Shown here: piece by piece, positions 22,236-34,995 of the stretch
Numbering within the stretch: the stretch's first letter is position 1
How the letters are laid out: every line of letters begins with the position of its first letter
NCBI GenBank assembly: GCA_000711775.1
Contig: ARYC01001397.1
Location: 35,040-99,039 of the forward strand
Direction: 5' to 3'
Source of the DNA: Oxytricha trifallax
Taxonomy: Eukaryota > Ciliophora > Spirotrichea > Sporadotrichida > Oxytrichidae
Length of the DNA stretch: 64,000 bases
Notes under the pieces: generated by a model
What the model saw: the letters and a program-made list of their open reading frames with translations, nothing else
What the model was told of the DNA's origin: nothing
The model's database searches: none
Program-made: the position numbers and the translations under genes

Positions 22236-23005
22236 ATGAAGAGGGTTGAAGCTTAAGAAATGATACCAAGATTTAGAAGTAAGGAAGATCTCTATCGATA
22301 CCTCACTCAACATGGTAAGCATGTAACATATACTTAATCATATACTATAGTGGGATTATTCCTTCCAACGATGGAAGGTACCAAAATTTCATTCTTAAAA
22401 GCTATACTCTGTGATGAGAAGAAAGCCTTCAAAAACAGTGAAATTAAGTTGATAGAAATACCAAACTACCCAGAGATTTTAGTCACTAATCTCTACGAAG
22501 ATGCGATGAAGGATGAAGAGTTGGTAGTTTACCTTCCTACCAAGAAACAACTCTCTAACAAACTTCCAGAAAGGAGCTTTTTCTTTGGTTTTCTTGGCAC
22601 TTTAAGAGAGAGTTATCTCAGGGAGATAATTGATGAAGCTCATAAGAAACGCTACAATATTTCTCCTGAAGATTAAAAGAAGAAAGGCATTCTAATAAGC
22701 GAGGCCTGGCTTGCGCAGCTTAAGAAGCATCCATACCTTTCTAGTAAGCTTTGACATATAACTTTGTAGGGAAACCTGGAACTGGTATATTCCTAATGAA
22801 AGAACATGCAAATGTTCACAGAGAGAGAAAGTCATAAACTATACATGAAGTGAGCAAGAGGCTTTATAAAGATGTCTAAAAACCATATGAAATAAACATG
22901 GATGCAGGAGCTGGCACTAAGAGAAGAAATGTGGGCTCAAGCAAGCCATAAGAAGAAGAAAATAAAGAGAACCCAAATCCTTTTAAGAGCTCATTTAATA
23001 TGTGA
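22236..23005 (+). CDS. TBE '22 kDa' basic protein
   Basis: ORF of about 235 codons after removal of two short GT-AG inserts (22,315-22,350 and 22,744-22,769), with no TGA inside. The start chosen is ATG 22,236 (MKRVEAQEMIPRFRSKEDLY). The ATG at 22,216, which corresponds to the start used by the C and D copies, is out of frame through a 1-nt loss, so translation may be affected. The core reads EGTKISFLKAILCDEKKAF and ends in a basic tail (AGAGTKRRNVGSSKPQEEEN). TBE elements of Oxytricha encode a protein of this size and position. Its biochemical role is not known to me. The gene converges on the transposase, and the two stop codons overlap by about a dozen bases. Confidence 0.8.
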
Positions 23006-24079
23006 AATTATTTATTCGTTTAAATCTAAAACTTATTTATAAACATTCATTCTTCCTTCTCTTGCACAAACTGTTGTCTTATCTACGCTCACTCTCTTAC
23101 AGCTGCTTTGAATCAAGTCTACTGTATCGATAGGCAAGTCATGCATAAGATGATACAGCAGCAGCTTCTTGTAGTGAGTCTTGATTTAACTCCAATAGAA
23201 TTCAATTCCATTAAACTGTGGGCTATAGGGAACGTTATATACAGAAGTTATGTGTAACTCTTCATAAGGTTTCTTAGACTCCTTAGTCTTACAAACTGAG
23301 AGGTTATCAACAAACAGTATGATTTCTTAGTCGCTGTACTTATCTCTTAGCTTTTGTAAGAACTCAATATACTATTCTCGCTTAATAAAGCGAGGTTGAA
23401 TGACGTAACTTTCTAAGCCTGAATCTTCGCTAATACCAGCTAAAATTGCATGGGTTACAACCTTTACCTTTAGTCGTAGACTTCTATATTATCATACTGC
23501 TTTTACCATGACTTATTAATAAAGGCATTGAAGGTCAACACAGCTTCATCAGCGTGTATGAACTTGGTGTTATTGTTAATAGCCCTCTGCATTTAATCAT
23601 ATGTATATATAGTTTTAATTATTACTATAAATTGGCACTGTAAAATCAATCACTCTCTTCACTCTGTTGACAGTCTTGAAAGTAATACCATTTCTACTAT
23701 AAATATTGGCTATAGTCTTAGGAGAGATAAGCATGTCTGGAAACTTGCGATGAAACATTATAGATCTCTAGTCAAATGGAAAGTGTGCCCAATACTTCAA
23801 AGTTTTGGAGTCGCAGAGGTTGTCAATATGGTGCTGTGAGAATTTTTATTTTCTTGCAGAATGTTTTCAAGAGCCAGAATTATAATGCTAAACAGCCAAC
23901 AAGCAATGATACCTAACTGTTGAGGCAATCTTGCACAGGACCTTTGCTATTGCTGCATAATTCATTACAGGTTTGACTAAGTCTATATTTATACTTGTAC
24001 CATACCTAAGCTTAAGCAGTAAATCTAAATATTACTCATCATAAATAGACCCTAAATTTCGCTAATTTCTATTTCTCAT
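22991..24079 (-). pseudogene. DDE transposase (IS630/Tc1-type, TBE '42 kDa') of TBE-B
   Basis: It starts MRNRNQRNLGSIYDEQYLDL. Catalytic blocks are recognisable: IHADEAV (first Asp), ILFVDNLSV (second Asp) and PYSPQFNGIEFYW (Glu), in the D-D-E order and spacing of the IS630/Tc1 superfamily, to which TBE transposases belong. The N-terminal region looks like a helix-turn-helix (AAIAKVLCKIASTVRYH). Frameshifts near 23,880, 23,600 and 23,480 break the frame. It ends TGA at 22,991-22,993. Confidence 0.85.
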
Positions 24080-24181
24080 TTTGCAAATTGGCCTAATTTC
24101 TCTACTAACCCCAATAAGACCCCAACTATACCCTACAAATCAAAGCACTTATAAACCTCTTTAAGGGGTTTTGGGGTTTTG

Positions 24182-24844
24182 AATGCTCTTATTATTTTTA
24201 TGGCTTACGATATGGTAGATTAATTATAGAGATAGTTTAATTGGGTTTATATAAAACTTCCAACATATCGAATGAGGATATAAGATTAATTTAAAAAACA
24301 TAGGAAATTAAAAATTTGATTCATAGAATAAAATTTATTAAGAATATCTGATCTGGAAAAGAAATGAAAAACAAAATAATTAAATTACAAGAAAGATCTA
24401 AGTTTTATTTTTTAATACTCTTTCTTGGTTATCTATAAATTCATTAAATTTACCTTTATCAACGAAAAAATAGAAATATTAATAATTGTATAGGAATTTG
24501 TATTTAAATTATAATAAATAAGTTTGAAGTCAATATATCTATATCTCAAAAAAGAAAATAATAACAATTTACATATTCTTTAAAGCAACAAAATCAAACT
24601 TTTGTAATAAAATGTGATGAATAATCTAGAATAATCGGTACAAGAATACATTTTTAATATAAAAAGGCAAAGTGGGAGGGACTTAAACTATAGAAAAAGC
24701 AAGTCAAACTTCAACACAAGAAAAAAACTGACACTGAAGTTGAAATAATTTTACAACTTAGATGTAATGAAAGAAATTGTTGAATAAGCTAAATAACAAA
24801 ACGATTATGCTCAGTTCATAAGTACTAGAGAACAAATTTATCAT
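24182..24844. other. AT-rich intergenic DNA
   Basis: No supported feature. Confidence 0.35.
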
Positions 24845-24965
24845 GTTTTTTGCTTTCATATTTACAATCTTGATTAACCATTATGGGATATCGAGGATTC
24901 GGCTAAAGTTCACAAAAGATAAATCCTCTTTTTAGAAATCTCTAAATCACCTCTTAATATTGCTT
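24845..24965 (+). repeat. Dispersed repeat R1, copy 3
   Basis: Core ACCATTATGGGATATCGAGG followed by GGCTAAAGTTCACAAAAGAT. With copy 4 it also shares an upstream block (AAATTTATCATGTTTTTTGC), so these two form a subfamily. It is not next to a TBE end. Confidence 0.65.
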
Positions 24966-27261
24966 CGCCATTTTTTAACAATTTCATTTGATTGTATTTC
25001 TTGTATTGTTAAAAATGTTCATTAATATGCAAGTCTTATATAGTTATTATTTTTAATTTTAAGGCTATTATTATTCTTAGTAATTTGATTTTCTTATTAT
25101 ATCCTAAATTAGCAATTAATTCTATGTAAAATTATAATAATTAAAAAAACATGTTATTTTATTATAATTAAATAAGTAAAGTATTCGATTTTATTGTACA
25201 TTATTTTATTTGTAAATATCTTCAATAAATAAAACTTGCTCATGCAATAAGCTAAAAATAGACTCTGAATAACACTTAGACAAGAAAATTTGATAAGATA
25301 TATAATGCAATAACTACTTCAAATTCTTTGATTGCTAACCAAACACTATTTGTTTGTGAAATTCCATTAAATATTCATTTAAGGAAATAGCATTATTGAG
25401 ATCTGCAAAAATAATGCTGATATTTGATGATATCTTTATATTCTGGACAATTAATTTCAGATAATCTTTCTGAGAAAGCCTCATCATAACTTGCTTGAGC
25501 ATTTAATTAATTCTAATCAAGATGAAATAAATCTTTTGATAAATATACAAATAAATGTTTATAATTTTATTTTACTTTATAAATCGAATATAATAGTACT
25601 CTTTATTAAATATTAAGCTATTTTTATAGACAAGTTATTTGAATACATAATAATTCATAACATAAATTTGTTTATTTAATAAAGATAATCTACATAAACA
25701 TAAAAAAAAGCTATACGAGTTGCTAATTATTATTATCAATTATATAAAATTAGTATTTAATAATTTAAATGCAATAGTCTAATTTATAATTGTTTAATAA
25801 TTTTAAGCTAATTTGCAGCTTAAAATAAATATCAATTCTCAATTTTATTTAACTTATTACCCGAATTAAACCAATAAACTCACAATATATCCAGCAACTA
25901 ATCATACAAGCCTTTAGGTAAATTTTTTGCTTAAATTTAAATTAAATCAACGAAATTATTATTTAATAGTTTTAATTGTAAAATTAATAATGGATTTATT
26001 CAGTTAAAAATTAAGATCTTCGCATTTCTCTGCTTCCTTTCTTTATTAGAGCAATTCCTCTAAATATTACTCTTCTATTGTCATAGAGAAATTAAAAGCA
26101 GTTGAGATATCATCATACCTTATTTTATAACTAAATAATGACTTCCTTGAAAATAGTATTTAAAAATGGGACTTAAAATAATAGTATATAAGAATTGAAG
26201 CTTTAACTAAAACTATTGAATACAATTTAGAAATGTAGATTAGGGTTACAACTAAAATATATTACAACTTTTGAATATAAATAAGTTCTTTACCATGAAT
26301 ATGTTTCTTAAGCTATAAAATGATAAAAGAATTCAAAACCACATATTTAAGTAATTTTTTTTCAGATACAAAGCAAATACCTCATCAATAACTCTTTAAT
26401 ATAAATTAAAATATTAAAGTAACAACAATTATGTGTAAAGGTAATCTGCAAAACTCATTAACAAAAAATCGCTAATATCTAACCAACGTTTATCCAAGAA
26501 TTTGCCTCATATACTGTATAGAAGAATGGTCAGTATCAACAAATTCATGCATACTTACATGAAATTCAAATGAAGCAATACAATAATCAAGTCAAAAACA
26601 TGTAATGAAATAATTCATAAAAAAGTTATATTTGCTCAGAAATTAGTTTGAGAAATAAACTGTCTTATGATAAATATTACAATGTACTAATATCACAAAA
26701 TAAAGGAAAATTAATCTTTAAAATCGGAATTAATTTTAGATACATTATTCTTGATTGAATTCAAATTATTAAAGAGTAGATTATTGCTGATAAATGTCAA
26801 CAAAAAAGTGATTAGATTATGCAATTTAATAAAATGACCAACCTCCATTTTTGAATTGGATGCTATGTTAATAAATAAGTAAATAGCAGTAAAGATTAAT
26901 TATTCGTAGTATTTTAAATGGATAAAATCTGAAATTAATCATATTTTTAGCAAAGTTAAATGCAGTAAGAATTCTCAAAATACAAGAGCTAATTACCATA
27001 GTCCTAATAAGATGTCACTTTATTCATTATTATAGCAAAAGGAGAATTTGTATTTATTATAAATGACAAAGAATATTTTTTTCATACAAAATTAATCATC
27101 AATAAACCATAAATAAAATACATACACTTTGCAATATTCTTGCATATGAATAAGGCTTAATTGATACTTTACAATATCGAAATATTACCATAGATGATAA
27201 ATAAAAATATTATCTGTTGAAGCTGGCAAATTTAAACTAATTATATATTTTTAATTATTAT
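24966..27261. other. AT-rich intergenic DNA
   Basis: Long AT-rich stretch with no strong coding signal. A weak hydrophobic frame near 26,000-26,110 was not retained. Confidence 0.35.
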
Positions 27262-27460
27262 TTATTTAATTTAAATTAATTTCCCTGATTCGAATGAAAT
27301 TTTATAATAACCAAATTCTTCTCAAGAAATATTGTAAGATTAGGAATTACTTAATAAATTGAATTCTGGTCCTAGCATTTCACCCATTATTCATGTAATT
27401 TACACACTAATGATAAAACTTAAGTTAATTTATAATTTCGTAATCGAATTTCAAAATTGA
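27262..27460 (+). CDS. Candidate coding segment
   Basis: Frame open to TGA with a polar, Gln/Asn/Ser-rich start (FPDSNEILQQPNSSQEILQD) then a hydrophobic part (SPIIHVIYTLMIKLKLIYNF). It lacks an ATG. The 5' limit is approximate. Confidence 0.27.
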
Positions 27461-28211
27461 TAGAAATTTCCTAACAAATATAAGAAAAAGATTAACTATA
27501 ATGAAAAACATAAGGATAAATTAAACATAAATTAAGAATTATATTTTGAAAATAAAACTTTAAAATAGTAATATTAATGATACATTAATAAAAAAGTGAG
27601 TGAATGTCTATAAGGAAAAAAAAAATTAAACTTTGCTATTTTATAGCAAACAATTATAATAGACATTTAAGAATATTAGTAAACCTTTCCAATGGCGCTT
27701 AAATATGAGTACAAATTATAATATCTGATTGATAAAAATTAATAGCATGCTAATAATTAACACATCTTAACTTAAAATCTAAAACTCTGCTAATAATGAA
27801 TTTCATACTCCAAGATTTTAGTATTTCCTCAAATTTTGAAATTTAATTAATTAACTTTACGTTAGACTCCAATGTCAGCACAATTTTGCACTTTATAGAC
27901 ACAAATAAACCAAACATCTCCGAAATTATAGAGACTTGTAATCGAATACAAATATAAGAAGCAAAATTAAATCAAATCTTCATATCATTAAGAAAAAAAA
28001 ACTAATAAACTAGTTACCTATAACTAGGCTTAAATTATACTATTAAAAAAAATTATATTATATCTTTCTCATTCATCAAGAAGAAGGAAAAATACCAGAC
28101 CTCTCAAACAATAATTAATATAAAATTACGTGTTTTCTCTTCTAAAGAGGAAGAAGCAGAAAATAAACTCTCCATAGAGAGGCTAATTATTAAGCCTGGA
28201 AAAAGGTTAAA

Positions 28212-28484
28212 ACGTTGACGTCACAATTCAACGATATTGGTAATAAAGAATTAAGGGAGAACATATTCAGATATAACATAACTTAAGATCAGCAATAGAT
28301 AGCGCTTCTTTGTGATGAAAAGGTAAAATGTATGAGAAAAACACTTGATTTTTTTTATCATTCCAATTTAAAAATCATAGGTGAAAAGAAAATAATTGTT
28401 AAGAACCCTATTATTGATATATCTAAATAATGGTTATAAATTATACTAGCCAATTCTAAAAATCCTCAAGATTAAATTAATTGA
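28212..28484 (+). CDS. Candidate transposon-derived coding segment
   Basis: 91 codons open to TGA, rich in charged residues (QFNDIGNKELRENIFRYNIT, CDEKVKCMRKTLDFFYHSNL, KKIIVKNPIIDISKQWLQII). An adjoining frame just upstream (KEEEAENKLSIERLIIKPGK) suggests the ORF once started near 28,140. It is on the same strand as the LINE-like piece at 28.9-29.6 kb and may be its 5' part. Confidence 0.35.
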
Positions 28485-28872
28485 TTGTAAAAATTAATAG
28501 AGATCGGTAAATAAATTTGGAATTGAATTAAATAAGAATTATTCATATAGTAGATATGGAATTTTAGAAGCTTTATCTTGATAGTATTAACCTTTCATAT
28601 CTTTTACCATCTCTTTATAATTTTGTTGTTCCTATCATTTTCTACATAGCTCTTGGACTTCTGATTTTGTTACACTACTTATAGGTATTGCTGAAAAATG
28701 AAGTTTAAGATATGTTTTTTGTAACGGATATGTTTCATTGTGAAGACATCATCTCCACCACGCCATCTTATGACTTCATTTTATTATATTTATTATCAAT
28801 TTAATATTTAAGTTTCCTAATATAAATTATGAGTCTTACATAATGGGAGGGAGCATAAAAACTGATTAACCT

Positions 28873-29640
28873 AGAAATTATCACATTCTTATAGTTGGGA
28901 TTATGAAAGACAAAATTGTTAAAGCTAGGCTATAACTCAACAATTACAAACAAAATCTTTTCTCAGAATCTATCAAACAACCAGGTTTTTCAGCTGTTAA
29001 TGTACGCTTAATCAAAGACATTTTTACTAAAAATATTTAAGAAATAGAAGATTAAATTAAAATAGGAGATTGCAACTTTGCAAACATAAAAGACAACTAC
29101 AAACAAACCATTGATTATAAGTTTTTACCAATAAGGGTAAAAACTACCGGAATCAGGTATAATGGTGGCACTCATCTGCTGCTTGGAAAGAAAGTTCAAT
29201 TTTCCACCTTTAAATGTGAATTGGGTTAATTTACTCTTAACTATACTAATTCGCTACTTTCTTATCAATATTGACATTAGAAACTTGATGTTAAACATTA
29301 AAATTTCCAAAAAAGAAGCAAAACTGAGCCTGAAGGAAATCTGCAAATAAGCTATCGACACTTTAATATAAGAAATGAAACTTATAATATGATTGATGTC
29401 CCTAAACTTACAACTGACTACTAAGTATTTAAAAAGGGAGCAAAAGCTTCAATAGACTTTGAAAGATCTGCCCAAGCTGAATCATTCATAATTCAAAGAT
29501 TTTGAATTTTACTATATAGGATCGAGATGTTTAAGAAAGATCTGAGGATGAATATAGAACATATAAAAGGAATAGATCCTTACATATTACTAATAAATCG
29601 GGGATCGATGTGATCAAATTATTATTATTATTATTAATAT
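28873..29640 (+). mobile_element. LINE-like fragment with (ATT)n 3' tail
   Basis: A plus-strand frame with two in-frame TGAs runs from 28,873 to about 29,610. Recognisable pieces are QPGFSAVNVRLIKDIFTKNI, GTHLLLGKKVQFSTFKCELG and DVPKLTTDYQVFKKGAKASI. It ends in GATCC...GGGGATCGATGTGATC, a small hairpin, then (ATT)n at about 29,616-29,636. The hairpin plus (ATT)n matches the 3' ends at 10.8 and 49.76 kb, which is why I call it non-LTR. The protein itself lacks recognisable RT motifs, so the ORF identity is open. Confidence 0.45.
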
Positions 29641-31923
29641 TTGTATTTCATCATTTATATGGAAAAATAACTCAAGCATTCTAGTCATCAATAAAAATAG
29701 AAAAATGATGATTTCTCGACATTAAGTATTAAATTGAGATTAAAATGGCATAATTTAGCTAAATGTAGCTGAATATTAAAAATCCTGAAATTACTTTAGA
29801 AAATTGTCAGAAATACTATAAGTAGCTGGAAACTGCTTCAAAATTTATAATTATATACTAAATAACTGTATAAAAATAAATATTCAACACTTAAACACAT
29901 ACTTTCAATATATACTAAATATAAACTTGGGTTGATGAATTACTCATCATAATGATGTTGAATATTTTGAACTTATTATTCAAACAATATTACATTTGTG
30001 TGAATGATAAAAATGGGAATTAAAATCAATTGATTAGCTAAATCCTAAAAGAAATTCCAAAAAAGAATTTAGTAGTGCAATTAAAAACTAAACTCCAATA
30101 AACAATTTTGAAGGGAAAAAATCTTAATAAAATAATGATTTTATACATGACTCTAAGTTAATTTATTATTAAAGTGCTAAAACTAACTGAATCACTATCG
30201 AGTAAACCCCAACCCTCTAGTTGATAATTAGGACCTCTCAGACCAAACAAATATCACAATTAACTAAATGTGAAATAAAATTATTTGAGAAAATAAAAAC
30301 AAATATAATATTTAACAAAATGATATTATAATAAAACTCAAATATTAGAAAGATCATGTAATTAAGGGAGAGATATATATTTATATCACCTTAAATACGA
30401 GGAATTCTAAAAAAATGAATGGCACTTGAAGTTACTAAATTAGTTTTAAATACAGACTTAAACTTTAAATAGTATAAGGTAGAACCAAAAGTTGGTTATA
30501 ATAACTGCGACAACTAATCAAATAAATATAGGAGTAAAAACTAATAAATATCTTCGATCAATACAAATCAAATTTTAAATAAATTTATAAAGCCTAAGAA
30601 GTACTTCATGTTCTTCTAAACAATTTATATATAAATATGTATTTATGAAACTGATAAAAACGATTTTGTGGCAAATACGATTTGTAATAACAGCTGTAGT
30701 CTTGCTCAATACTTAAAGTCTCTAATTATATCAACGTCATTGACAAAAAATATGAATATTTCCTTTTAAAATAACTAGTGTATATTTGAAAAACTAATTT
30801 ATGAAAAAACCAACAATTAGCAAATGTTTAAATAAATCAAGAAGTGTGAAATCCCAAAAATAAGATATGAAATGTAGTGATCGTAATTTTACAGTATTAA
30901 TAATATATTTATTATTAAAAAATAATAAGAATTAGAGCAATTCAGGAATATTTTTGTCTTCTTCAAAGTATCCATTACTATATCAATGATTAAATAAAAT
31001 ATTTTAACTGTAGATGCAATTTACTCTTTGAGACTTGTCGAATTAGTGGCTGTTGGTTTTTATAACCTGAAATTTTGCCATATTTAATGTATTTGCTAAT
31101 AATAATAATAAACATGCTAATCAATGTTAGATTTTTAATTCTTTCCATCAGTTATTAAAAGTATGTACTGGCTCAACTATTAACAGATAACTAGCAAAAC
31201 AATAAATGAATAAAATTCTTAATGAGTATAGAAAAATTAACTAAATAGAATTTGTAAAATATTTTCTGTGAAAATAACTCAAATTAATCTATGAATGACT
31301 TAAAGAAAATAACTTGGATATTATTACAATTTAGAATTAAAGAGGAACAATGCTATTAATTAATTAAATGAGGAAATCATGGAATTTGCCTCTAAAATAA
31401 ACCAATAATAGAAATAACTAGAAATCTTCTTGAATATTTTAGATCAGTTCTATGAAGGAAACAGTGAAATTGAATTAGGTTTTAAGAATCTTATTTTATA
31501 ATCAAATTAAATTATTTTATATTTTAAAATTAAATTTATAACATTGCTTATTAATTCTCACTTTTTAAATGACAAATCAAAATAACATTTAGTTGTTGAG
31601 ACAAATTCAATTATTATCATATAAGTTGATATTTAGAATATTATTATTTTTATAGTTTAAAGAATAGATTTAAAGATTAAATGTAATATTAAAAGTGTAT
31701 CAAATAAAAATCAATGAAAATTGAATGAAAGTGAGATGTAATATACACATATAAATTAAGAAATATAGAATTTGGATTCATTTCAAAAACATCAAGAATG
31801 GGAGAGAGTGAAGCATAATTAAGAAAGCATTTTACAGTAAATATATAATATTTTAATCATAAAGTTCACTAACAAAATTTAATTATTCATAGTTTTTTTA
31901 CAAAACATCAGAACATAATAATA
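29641..31923. other. AT-rich intergenic DNA
   Basis: No supported feature. Confidence 0.35.
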
Positions 31924-32647
31924 ATGAGTTCGAATAACATCAGCTTTCATCAAATTTGTAAAAGAATAGAGAAACTTACTCAAACATATCAATAGAAAGT
32001 AGTCTATAACAAACGGAAGTCTGATTATACTGATTTAAAATCCTCGACACTACACTTCTTTCTTGAGGGCGAAAAACAGGTTCCTCAGGGAGAACATCTT
32101 TAAATTCGCTTATAAATTATCTTACAATTGGAAAAGTTTTCACATAAACTATCTATAAGATAAGGAATTATGCAAAAAGCCCGGGTAAATGGGAGAGGTG
32201 GGATAGAACAAAAATAGAAGCTTTGTTATCTCAGCCTTAAGACCTTGTCTTTGTCTCAGAACCTTTAGCTCTTACATTTTTCAAAGCTGATTCAAGTTGT
32301 GTGTTGATAATAAGCTGTACCGTAAGATTTCCTTCTTACTTTATTTGCAATACTAAACTTCTTCATTTGCTAGGGTTTCTCAAGTAGATAACGTAAATGA
32401 TTATTTTGAAAATAGAATGATCCATTTTTACTAAGAAGGATTAAGTGACTCCTATTCTTAAATAAACAATTAAAATTATTAGAATCAAGAGAATTGTATA
32501 TCTATTTAATAAAACGAAGTAGATTTAAGTTAGCTTGTTAGAGAAGCAGTATTTAAGGTAAATAGCAGAGGCTTAGAACAAATCGATAGAGTTTCATGGC
32601 TTTTCAAATTATATAAATGGCTAAAATATCATTTAAAAATGCAATGA
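31924..32647 (+). pseudogene. LINE-like ORF, N-terminal and pre-RT region, frameshifted
   Basis: It starts ATAATAATGAGTTCG (MSSNNISFHQICKRIEKLTQ). The best reading shifts frame near 32,065 to a stretch with SPGKWERWDRTKIEALLSQP and DLVFVSEPLALTFFKADSSC, then by one extra GT dinucleotide near 32,300 to CVDNKLYRKISFLLYLQYQ and a C-terminal part NEVDLSQLVREAVFKVNSRG before TGA at 32,645. That last segment resembles the residues just before the RT core in the LINE at 58.4 kb (DVEQIIREYIF). Two frameshifts make it a pseudogene. Alternative frames are open over part of the region. Confidence 0.4.
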
Positions 32648-33438
32648 GAATAATTTAAACCTAAAGATTGAATTATTAATAAAACCATGTTAGTCATTTT
32701 AGATAGAAGATTAGGAATTAAGAACAAATAAATTAAATATTATTATTAGATATTCATTAATGATCGGATTAAATATTAAAACTATAGGCTCGACTAATTG
32801 ACTTTATACTGTAAACCAGACAGGATATGCAAATTTAATATTAGCCTAATTATATTTATATTCAACTAATAATAATAATTAGTTTTATAATTAATTGTGT
32901 ATAAGCCTCTATCTTTATGCTTAATTAACCAATGGGTTTATTTCACAAAAATTAAAATTTAATTTGATGAATTATGTTAACAAATTAAGTATTACCACAA
33001 GAAAATTATATAAAATTCAGTGCATTTCTAAAAGAATACTCATCAAACCAGTGTAGTAATTACTCACTGATTTAAAAAAGCTCAAATCAGAGTACAAAAG
33101 TTGGGAGAAAGCAGTGAGTGTTATAAGCCTAAATATAAACATTCCCTTCAAAACTCGGAGGAAAAATTAGGTCATGCATCTTCTAGAGTATTTTTGATTA
33201 TGAATATATAAATTGTAATATAAGGTTTATTTTATTTTTCTAAAATCAACTATCGAATGACATCATAACATAAATAGGAAAAAACTCTCAATTAATAACT
33301 AAAACTTCATTGTTAAACAATCCTTTTAGAAATGTTACAATTTCTTGAAACTTAATGAAAAAGGTTAAAGAATCTAATGCTTGCTGTCTAAATTACAAGA
33401 ATTATAACATTTGAAGATATAATGAAAAACATCTTTGA

Positions 33439-33834
33439 AACCAGGTATATCTCTAGTACTAAACAGTATCATAAATAATTGAGCCATTAAAACAAAAGCG
33501 CAATACACACCAAGCAACTGAATCTTATTTGAAAAGCTATGGAAAAAATACAGAAGATTTTCAGGATAACCTAGATAATTAACCGGCGAGTTTGCTAAAA
33601 TAAAACCAATATCTAACTAATATTAAATTAAAGAAAGTTTTGAGAAATTGGCAGCAACCATACAAAATACTAAATAATAAATCCTATAGTTAAAATAACA
33701 GATTAAAAAGATATTTAAGAAGAGGAAGTGCAAATAATTTTAACGAAAGCGAAGTTAATTCTATTATAAACATATTTTTAATATGGAAAAATAGAGTCAC
33801 AAAATAGTTAAAAATAGCAAAGCTACACTAGTGA
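33439..33834 (+). CDS. LINE-like coding segment (probable pseudogene piece)
   Basis: 131 codons without TGA, very basic and Gln/Asn-rich (KQKRNTHQATESYLKSYGKN, LKKVLRNWQQPYKILNNKSY, NNRLKRYLRRGSANNFNESE). It has no ATG and no recognised domain. It lies on the same strand and between the other LINE-like pieces. Confidence 0.35.
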
Positions 33835-34393
33835 GTAAAGAATAACCTATTAAAACATATAAAAGACAAAACAAATGCTATATCACTATTTATTCAGAAT
33901 ATAATCATATATATACAGAATTGGAAGCAAAAGAAAAGTAATAAATGAGGAACCTAGAAAATTAATTAAGCTGTGTTTATAAAAAAATTATAAATGATGT
34001 GTATATACTTCTTTGAAAGGGAGTTTAACAAATCATATCAGAATAAAAACAAATTATTTTGTAAGTAAAGAGGTTAATTTTATGGAAAACTCCGAAACCA
34101 TTTAAAAATGTGATTCAAAAATGATTTTTTGAGAGGAAGTAAAATAAAGTATTTATTTAGTAGAAATTAATGAATAAATTTAATTAAGACAAGCTAACAT
34201 AAGAAAATTTATAAAAAAAAAGAAAAATGAAGATCCTAGATATATTTTTAACAAAATTTAACTAAAAATTCTCTTTTTCTATATAAAGAAAATAAGAAGA
34301 CAAGAAAACTTTATATTCAAAAGATGACAAAGACTTTGATCGGTGGATCATCATGACAAAAACCAAAAGAATCTGAAAAAGGGATTAAAATGA

Positions 34394-34995
34394 AAGATAG
34401 TATAAACGGTTACTAAAATGATCATGTTGATGACAATAATGGAATAATAAAAATAAGTTCGCAGATTAAGAAGGAATTTATTGAATAAATACTTTGTAAA
34501 GTAATAATATAATAAATACCTTGATGTAGTGGGGGGTGATATCAATGAATTTCTAACTAAGAAATCACAGATTAATAATTTGAGTAAAATGTTCATTGAC
34601 TTGGATTGATTAGCCTGAAATAATGACAGAATAAATCTATTGAATGACATAAAATTTCAATTAAAGTGCTAAAATCATTAAGTATAATTCCAATAAGAAA
34701 ATATGATAAAGATAAAAAATATAGTGAAGACAAATTCGAATAGGATGATGAGGAAATATATCACATACAAAATGAGGACCTTAAAGATGTTTAGTATGAA
34801 TTGTAATATTTTTATTACAAAATTGCGACATTTGAGTGCTTTGTTAAGAATGTGGAGCTTTGCTAAACTATACTATAAATTTTCCTAAATTAAAAATAAA
34901 CTTTACAAATATTATAAAGATTATATCTTTGTATTATTGCTAAAATAGAATTGAATCGGGAAAATTTGAAAAATAAAATGTAAATCTAAATCTGA
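34394..34995 (+). pseudogene. Possible LINE endonuclease remnant plus downstream coding frame
   Basis: First frame 34,394-34,609 ends ...YLDVVGGDINEFLTKKSQI. GGDxNEF resembles the GDFN motif of APE-type LINE endonucleases. After a TGA, a second frame 34,648-34,995 reads KYSEDKFEQDDEEIYHIQNE and FYYKIATFECFVKNVELCQ, and it runs into the left arm of the foldback element. The domain call rests on one short motif. Confidence 0.3.

Larger units (their letters stand above)
20082..24181. mobile_element. TBE-like (telomere-bearing) transposon B, full length
   Basis: 4.1-kb element with about 78-bp terminal inverted repeats. The right end finishes in GGGGTTTTGGGGTTTTG (24,165-24,181), that is 17 nt of C4A4 telomere repeat. 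The left end starts CAAAACCCC and has lost one 8-bp repeat unit. Internal TIR blocks (AGGTTTATAAGTGCTTTGAT and GTTGGGGTCTTATTGGGGT) match at both ends. Flanks are AGT at the left and AAT at the right, both fitting the ANT target known for TBE elements but no longer identical. It holds three genes in the known TBE arrangement: kinase (-), 22 kDa (+), transposase (-). All but the 22 kDa gene are broken. Confidence 0.93.
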
